From positions 62,001 to 126,000 of the forward strand of contig NZ_PHRF01000090.1 in assembly GCF_004151105.1 (NCBI RefSeq): a stretch of DNA of 64,000 nucleotides. The letters run 5' to 3'. Position numbers and translations under genes: made by a program. Shown piece by piece: positions 59,122 through 64,000 of this stretch. This DNA comes from Streptomyces sp. L-9-10 (GTDB taxonomy: Bacteria > Actinomycetota > Actinomycetes > Streptomycetales > Streptomycetaceae). Every line of letters starts with the position of its first letter. Positions within the stretch are counted from its first letter, which is position 1. Under the pieces are notes generated by a model. It ran no database searches and was not told the origin of the DNA. It saw nothing but the letters and a program-made list of their open reading frames with translations.

Positions 59122-60333
59122 TCAGCCCGCCAGCAGGTGCCGGGCCGCGTGCAGTTGCCGCCAGGCCCGGCCGGCGCGGTGGACGGCCCGCTGCTCCAGG
59201 TAGCGGCGCAGCCGGGCCAGGTCCTCCGGGCTGTCCTTGGCCGCCGTACCGGCCAGGCAGGTGACCAGGTCGGCGGCGTTGCCCGGTTCGCCGCGCAGGT
59301 ACCAGCCGCGGACGCCGACCGCGTGGGCGACCGAGACGGCCTCGGCCGTGCTCATCACGGACGTCATCGCGTCGCCTCCGCCGTCCTCGCCGCCCGAGCG
59401 GAGGTCCCGGAACGTGGTGACGAGGACCTCCATGACCTCGGGGTCGGGCGTCACGGTCACACCGGAGCGGCGCAGCAGGGCGGCGGCCTCGGCCTCGACC
59501 AGCGCGCTTTCGGTGTCATGGTCGGCGATGGGCAGCACCGTCTCGAAGTTGAAGCGGCGCTTGAGAGCGGCGCTCATCTCGTTGACGCCGCGATCGCGGG
59601 TGTTGGCGGTGGCGATGACGTTGAACCCGTGACGGGCGAAGGCCATGCCTCCCGGGCCGGGCAGCTCGGGGATGGTCACGACCCGTTCGGACAGCAAGGA
59701 CAGCAGGGTGTCCTGTACCTCCAGCGGGCAGCGGGTGATCTCCTCGAAGCGCACCAGCGCGCCGTCCCGCATGCCACGCAGCACCGGTGCCGGGACCAGC
59801 GAGCGGTCGGACGGCCCGTCGGAGACGAGGAGGGCGTAGTTCCAGGAGTACTTGATGTGTTCCTCGGTGGTGGCCGCGCCGCCCTGGACGACGAGGGTGG
59901 AGTCACCGCTGACGGCGGCGGCGATCAGCTCGGACAGCAGCGACTTCGCGGTGCCGGGTTCGCCGACGAGCATGAGGCCGCGGTTGGTGGCGAGCGCGAC
60001 CAGGGCCCGTTCGACGAGCGCGATGTCGCCGACGAACTTGCGGCTGACACCCGCCTCGGCGTCCCCGCAGATGAACCGGCGGGCGGCGCGCAGGCTGAGC
60101 GCCCAGCCGGGCGGCCGGGGAGCGTCGTCGGCGGCCCGCAGGGCGGTGAGCTCGCCGGCGTGGCGGACCTCCGCGGGCGGACGCTGGAGGTTCTCCGGCT
60201 CCGTGTGCGCGGTGCCCGGGGAGACCGGGGACGTACCACCGCCGGGGGCGGACGCCTGCCCGCCCGGGGGTACGTGAGGGCGCGGCCCGCCGATGCCGTC
60301 GCCGCCCTCGCCGTCGTGCTCCCAACGCCGCAC
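59122..60333 (-). CDS. MoxR-type AAA+ ATPase (YehL-like)
   Basis: A 403-residue AAA+ ATPase. GTG 60333 follows GGAGGAG; an upstream ATG-less frame is Arg-rich. A disordered 85-residue N-terminus precedes the AAA core: Walker A GEPGTAKS (124-131), a Walker B-like LVRFEEI (193-199, with Glu in place of the usual Asp), PLEVQDTLLSLLSERVV, sensor 1 IATANTRDRGVNEMS and arginine finger region ALKRRFNFETV. MoxR ATPases are chaperone-like machines that remodel targets with a VWA partner. It is the first gene of the five-gene unit. Confidence 0.92.
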   Translation of the reverse strand: MRRWEHDGEGGDGIGGPRPHVPPGGQASAPGGGTSPVSPGTAHTEPENLQRPPAEVRHAGELTALRAADDAPRPPGWALSLRAARRFICGDAEAGVSRKFVGDIALVERALVALATNRGLMLVGEPGTAKSLLSELIAAAVSGDSTLVVQGGAATTEEHIKYSWNYALLVSDGPSDRSLVPAPVLRGMRDGALVRFEEITRCPLEVQDTLLSLLSERVVTIPELPGPGGMAFARHGFNVIATANTRDRGVNEMSAALKRRFNFETVLPIADHDTESALVEAEAAALLRRSGVTVTPDPEVMEVLVTTFRDLRSGGEDGGGDAMTSVMSTAEAVSVAHAVGVRGWYLRGEPGNAADLVTCLAGTAAKDSPEDLARLRRYLEQRAVHRAGRAWRQLHAARHLLAG

Positions 60334-60631
60334 CGCTCCTCCGCTCCGTCGTGATCGATGTTGCGGAGGACCATAACCACGACGACTGACAACGGACCGG
60401 GACACCGGGACACGGGAAACGGGGTGTGATAAGCACCAATGATCCCGCCTTGTGGCGGTACTTGGACCCGTTGGGGGGCGAGGTGCGTCCCGATCCCCTC
60501 CTCACACGCTTCCCTATTGCTCACTTTCCTTGAGCGATTGGTGTCGGCACCTGGGGGAGTTCGTCGCGGGAACGGCCGGGAGGCAGTGCGCGTATCGCGG
60601 CGTGTGCGCGGCTGCCGCCCGGCCGGGTCGC

Positions 60632-62125
60632 TCAGCCGGCGGGCCGGACCGACACGTTGTCGATGTTGAGCCACGTGTCCTTCGCGCTGTCCGCCCAGAT
60701 GCCGAGGTTCGCCTTCCCCGAGGTCACGGTGAAGTTCACCGTCTTCGTCGTCCATGCCTCCTGTTTCGTCGTGAGGTCGGTGCGCACCGCGGACGAACCG
60801 TGGTCCTTCACCTCGAAGTAGGCGTTGTTCTGACCGCCGCTGGTCCGGTAGTCGAAGGACAGCTTGTAGGAGCCCTTGGGCAGGGTGACCTGCTGGTCGA
60901 CCCACGCGGAGTAGGCCGTGTCATCCCACAGGCTGAGCTGGCGACGGCTGTCGCCCACCGTGGACTCGTCCACACGAGCCGCCCCCGTGACCTTCCACTG
61001 GGGGATCTTGGCGCCGGTGACGTCCTGGTCGAAGCGGCCGTTGGCGACGGGGTTGCCGGTGACCGTACCCGCGGCCGCGTCGACGTCGACGTCGGTGTAG
61101 CCGTGCAGACGGGGGACTCCGCCCTCGAACGTCAGTGGGTACCAGGCGTTGCGGCCGATGCCGCCCGGTGCCGGAGCGCCGTTGCCGTGGTACTGCGAGT
61201 ACCGGTCGCCGTTGTAGAGGTAGGAGGTCCCCTGTGCGCCGACCACCGGGATGATCTGCTCGAACTGCGTGCCGTACGAGTTGTCCGACGCGGGCTGCGT
61301 GGCGACGGACTTCCAGGAGTCCTGGCCCCAGGAGCTCATGTCCTTGCTCGTGCGGTACGAGGTCGGTGTGGCGTTCCACCAGTCCATGCCGGAGGCGAAC
61401 AGGTAGTACGTCGCGCCGGCCTTCACGATGCCCGGGGCCTCCTTGTGGCCCGTGTTCCTCTCGGACCAGACGGCGGGCTTCACCGTGGTCCAGTCCGTGC
61501 CGAGCGGCGCCACGTTGACCGTGGAGTTGATGTCGCCGCCCTGGTCTCCCACGTAGACGAGGTAGGCGTCGGAGCCGTCGACGAAGACCGAATGGTCGCC
61601 CATCGTGGTGCCGTTGACCGGGGTGGCGCCGTCCTCCGTCGGCTTGTAGGTGCCGTCGACCGTGGGGCTCGTGGCGAAGAGCACATGGTTGCGCTTCGTC
61701 GCGGGGTCGGTGACCTCGACCACGAGGACGAACGTCCCGGTGGCCGGGTTGCGGATGAGCTGAGGGCGCCCGAGCCACAGGTTGCCGATGGCGGCCAGGG
61801 GGCCCTCGGTGCCGGACTGGCTCAGGATGGGGCCCTTGAACGTCCAGTTCTCCAGGTCGGTGGAGCTGTACAGGTTGACCTGCTTGGGCTGGCCGCTCAC
61901 CAGTTTCGTGCCCACCCAGTAGTAGGTCGAGCCGACCTTGAGTACGTTGCCGCCCTGGGCCAGGATGGGGTTCCCGTCGGTGTCGGTCCAGACGGTGTCG
62001 TTGGCGATGACGGACGAGGGTCCCGCGGCGTGTGCGGGCAGTGTGAGGGCGCCACTCAGAGTCAGGGCGACGGCGGTGGCGGTCAGTGTGATGGTGAAGT
62101 GCGTGGCACGTGCTCCGACGTTCAT
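60632..62125 (-). CDS. Secreted GH43-type glycosidase with C-terminal carbohydrate-binding domain
   Basis: A 497-residue exported protein. ATG 62125 follows AGAGGA; the signal peptide ends at LPAHAA. Residues 45-340 form a five-bladed propeller of the GH43 type (DTDGNPILAQGGNVLKVGSTYYWVGTK, LGRPQLIRNPATGTFVLVVEV, GDHSVFVDGSDAYLVYVGD, EAPGIVKAGATYYLFASGM). Residues 370-497 are a CBM-like beta-sandwich (DQQVTLPKGSYKLSFDYRTSG ... WLNIDNVSVRP). It resembles exo-beta-galactanase-like subfamilies. It is divergent from a MalF/MalG importer, with a shared dyad between them, so it likely releases the sugar that is then imported. Confidence 0.87.
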   Translation of the reverse strand: MNVGARATHFTITLTATAVALTLSGALTLPAHAAGPSSVIANDTVWTDTDGNPILAQGGNVLKVGSTYYWVGTKLVSGQPKQVNLYSSTDLENWTFKGPILSQSGTEGPLAAIGNLWLGRPQLIRNPATGTFVLVVEVTDPATKRNHVLFATSPTVDGTYKPTEDGATPVNGTTMGDHSVFVDGSDAYLVYVGDQGGDINSTVNVAPLGTDWTTVKPAVWSERNTGHKEAPGIVKAGATYYLFASGMDWWNATPTSYRTSKDMSSWGQDSWKSVATQPASDNSYGTQFEQIIPVVGAQGTSYLYNGDRYSQYHGNGAPAPGGIGRNAWYPLTFEGGVPRLHGYTDVDVDAAAGTVTGNPVANGRFDQDVTGAKIPQWKVTGAARVDESTVGDSRRQLSLWDDTAYSAWVDQQVTLPKGSYKLSFDYRTSGGQNNAYFEVKDHGSSAVRTDLTTKQEAWTTKTVNFTVTSGKANLGIWADSAKDTWLNIDNVSVRPAG

Positions 62126-62163
62126 GGGGATCCTCTGCCGGTAGGGGTTGGTGAAAAAAATTA

Positions 62164-62195
62164 TCACGCAAGCTATCCAGATGACCCTTGCGTGA
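62164..62195. promoter_or_regulatory. Operator-like dyad between GH43 and importer genes
   Basis: A perfect 9+9 bp inverted repeat (TCACGCAAG at 62164-62172, CTTGCGTGA at 62187-62195) with a 14-nt spacer, in an A/T-rich patch in the middle of the divergent promoter region. Two identical half-sites about two helical turns apart suggest cooperative binding by a sugar regulator that controls both directions. Confidence 0.6.
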
Positions 62196-62276
62196 AATAA
62201 ATTTGAGAAGCGGGTCGGCCGTCACCTCCCCGGGACGCCCATCGCATCAGCACATCCCAGCGGCTCTGGAGTACAC

Positions 62277-63194
62277 ATGAAGAAAAGGTCGGCCTCGACG
62301 CCGCCCAGGGCGCCGGTCGTCCGGCGGCCCCTGAAGCGGCGGTTGACCGGATGGGCCTTCGTCCTGCCCTTCGCGGTGCCGTTTCTCCTCGCTGTCGTCG
62401 CCCCGATCGTGTACACGGCGGGCCTCAGCGTCTTCCAGGAACGGCTCGTCGGCGGTGTCACGTTCGTCGGCCTCGACAACTACCGGGACCAGCTGAGCGA
62501 CCCGCGGTTCTGGGACGCCGTCGCGAGGGTCGGGATCTTCCTCCTCATCCAGGTCCCGCTCATGATGGGGTTCGCGCTCGGCGCGGCCCTCGCGCTGGAC
62601 AGTGCGCGGCTGTACGCTCCTTCGGTCTTCAGGCTCGGCATCTTCCTTCCCTACGCCGTGCCGGGCGTCGTGGCCTCCCTGCTCTGGGGCTACATCTACG
62701 GAGCGCAGTTCGGTCTGGTCGGAGACCTCAAGGAGATCTTCGACATCGCCCTGCCCGACCCACTGTCGAGCACACTCATCCTGCCGTCGATCGGCAACAT
62801 CGGCCTGTGGCTCTACGTCGGCTACAACATGCTCGTCTTCTACGCGGCGTTGCAGGCCATCCCCTCGGAACTGTTCGAGGCCGCCAGGCTCGACGGAGCC
62901 GGCACCTGGCACATCATCACCGGCATCAAGCTGCCGGCCATCCGCCCGACCCTGGTCGTCGCCACGGTCTTCTCGGTGATCGGCGGATTCCAGCTCTTCA
63001 ACGAGCCCAACATCCTGCGGTCCATGGTGCCCAACGTGATCAGCACCGACTTCACACCCAACATGTACGCCTACACACTGTCGTTCGCCGGACAGCAGTA
63101 CAACAGCGCCGCCACCGTCGCCATGATCATGGGCGTCGTCACCGCGATCGTCGCCTTCGTGGTGCAGCGCCGCGGTATGGGGAGGGCCGTCTGA
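62277..63194 (+). CDS. Carbohydrate ABC importer permease (MalF/UgpA-like)
   Basis: A 305-residue six-TM permease. ATG 62277 is followed by a basic N-terminus (MKKRSASTPPRAPVVRRPLKRR). TM helices lie around residues 26-50, 87-112, 122-145, 170-196, 220-240 and 275-297; the coupling loop is FEAARLDGAGTWHIITGIKLP. The TGATG overlap with the next permease shows a common transcript. It lacks the long insert seen in the MalF-like protein at 26400. A binding-protein gene is not present upstream and may follow downstream of the window. Confidence 0.93.
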   Translation: MKKRSASTPPRAPVVRRPLKRRLTGWAFVLPFAVPFLLAVVAPIVYTAGLSVFQERLVGGVTFVGLDNYRDQLSDPRFWDAVARVGIFLLIQVPLMMGFALGAALALDSARLYAPSVFRLGIFLPYAVPGVVASLLWGYIYGAQFGLVGDLKEIFDIALPDPLSSTLILPSIGNIGLWLYVGYNMLVFYAALQAIPSELFEAARLDGAGTWHIITGIKLPAIRPTLVVATVFSVIGGFQLFNEPNILRSMVPNVISTDFTPNMYAYTLSFAGQQYNSAATVAMIMGVVTAIVAFVVQRRGMGRAV

Positions 63195-64000
63195 TGCTCA
63201 CCCACGAACAGCCGGCCGACGTGGACCGGCGTACCTCCCGGCGGCGCGGAGACACGGCGGAACGCGGCCCGGGGTACGGGGCCGGTACCCGTGCCAGGCC
63301 GCGACGGCAGCGCTCGGTCGTCCTGACCGTACTGATGACGCTGCCGCTGCTCTACAGCCTGATGCCGCTGGTCTGGCTCGTCATCAACGCGACCAAGTCG
63401 CGGGATCAGCTGTTCTCCACCTTCGGGCTGTGGTTCGGCGGCGACTTCTCCCTCTGGGACAACATCGTCGGGGTCCTCACCTACGACGACGGCATCTTCG
63501 GCCGCTGGTTCGCGAACACGCTGCTCTATGTCGTCGCCGGCGCGGCCGGATCGACCCTCCTGGCGGCCCTCGCCGGATACGGGCTGGCCAAATTCGATTT
63601 CCCCGGCCGCCGGGCCGTCCTCGCCGTCGTGCTGGGCGCCGTCGCCGTGCCCGGGGCCGCGCTCGCCGTGCCGACCTTCCTCCTCTTCGGTGAGCTGGGC
63701 CTGACGAACACTCCCTGGGGAGTGCTGATCCCGCTGCTCGTCACCCCCTTCGGCCTCTTCCTCCTGTTCAGCTACGCGAACGAGGCCGTACCGAACGAGA
63801 TCCTCGACGCCGCGCGCGTCGACGGCGCGGGTGAGTTCCGTACGTTCTTCACCGTCGTGCTGCGGCTGCTGTCACCGGCGCTCGTCTCCGTCTTCCTCCT
63901 GGAAGTGGTGGGCGCCTGGAACAACTACTTCCTGCCACTCATCATGCTCAACGACCCCTCCTGGTTCCCCCTGACCGTGGGCCTGAACCAGTGGAACAGC
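63194..64000 (+). CDS. Carbohydrate ABC importer permease (MalG-like), 3' end outside window
   Basis: 269 codons are visible from ATG 63194 and the frame is open at the window edge, so the gene is incomplete; only the last 20-40 residues should be missing. A 40-residue basic N-terminus precedes TM1 (VLTVLMTLPLLYSLMPLVWLV). The coupling loop is ILDAARVDGAGEFRTFFTVVL and VVGAWNNYFLPLIMLND follows, both typical of MalG-type permeases. It pairs with the permease just upstream. Confidence 0.93.
   Translation, partial: MLTHEQPADVDRRTSRRRGDTAERGPGYGAGTRARPRRQRSVVLTVLMTLPLLYSLMPLVWLVINATKSRDQLFSTFGLWFGGDFSLWDNIVGVLTYDDGIFGRWFANTLLYVVAGAAGSTLLAALAGYGLAKFDFPGRRAVLAVVLGAVAVPGAALAVPTFLLFGELGLTNTPWGVLIPLLVTPFGLFLLFSYANEAVPNEILDAARVDGAGEFRTFFTVVLRLLSPALVSVFLLEVVGAWNNYFLPLIMLNDPSWFPLTVGLNQWNS

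Noticed and set aside
1..64000. tRNA, rRNA, prophage, insertion sequence or integrase/att site
   Set aside because: I looked for cloverleaf-like sequences, transposase or integrase motifs, terminal inverted repeats and phage structural genes and recognised none.

Overview
The window is high-GC actinobacterial DNA and almost certainly Streptomyces. The evidence is very strong third-position G/C bias, many ATGA/GTGA start-stop overlaps, GTG starts, AGGAGG-type ribosome binding sites, G+C-rich hairpin terminators, rare TTA codons, and the gene content: many secreted glycoside hydrolases, sugar ABC importers, encapsulin/DyP, a membrane-anchored sigma-like pair and a MatB-like synthase. No tRNA, rRNA, CRISPR array, prophage or insertion sequence is visible. 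The region reads as an accessory, carbohydrate-centred part of the chromosome.

Layout. 1-7.3 kb: the end of a TetR gene, a small Streptomyces-type protein, then a tightly coupled operon of aldehyde dehydrogenase, RbsA/C/B-type sugar importer and a secreted ConA-like protein, closed by a 15-bp-stem hairpin. 7.4-10 kb: an ABC-2 exporter. 10-14.2 kb (minus): carboxylate-amine ligase, encapsulin shell with its DyP peroxidase cargo, and a methyltransferase. 14.4-19 kb: a small membrane protein, a 30-codon ORF, an atypical P450 and a GH110-type alpha-galactosidase. 19-21 kb: a shredded SDR gene, a TetR regulator and an MBL hydrolase. 21.2-25.4 kb: a DeoR regulator followed by three secreted hydrolases (spherulin-4/GH135-like, GH12, GH114). 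25.5-32.3 kb (minus): an alpha-glucoside locus (two solute-binding proteins, GH13, MalF/MalG) with three sites of the form CCTAACNNGTA. 32.5-36.1 kb: PadR with an ABC/FtsX exporter. 36.1-36.9 kb: a second DeoR, close paralogue of the first.

37.5-45.2 kb: a protein with a threefold repeat, then two architectural twins (sigma-like domain, zinc-finger-like motif, TM helix, Ser/Pro linker, outer carbohydrate-binding domain), one with a CBM2-like and one with a LamG-like sensor, on either side of a lipoprotein gene. 45.4-48.9 kb: a small membrane protein, a NodB-GT2 fusion and an LCP protein, resembling the matAB type of surface-glycan locus, but the NodB half has lost all its metal ligands. 49.1-49.8 kb: secreted HAD phosphatase.

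49.85-60.3 kb (minus): a five-gene MoxR-type ATPase / DUF5682 / VWA / SWIM / WGR-DUF4132 operon, comparable to the uncharacterised E. coli yehL-yehP-yehQ-yehI genes. 60.6-64 kb: a GH43 gene divergent from a MalF/MalG importer, with a 9+9 bp dyad between them; the last gene runs off the window.

Most notable points: neighbouring GH135-like and GH114 genes, which suggest attack on fungal galactosaminogalactan, the first preceded by an overlapping leader ORF with tandem TTA codons; the twin transmembrane sigma-like glycan sensors; the apparently dead deacetylase half of the MatB-like synthase; and the MoxR/VWA operon.
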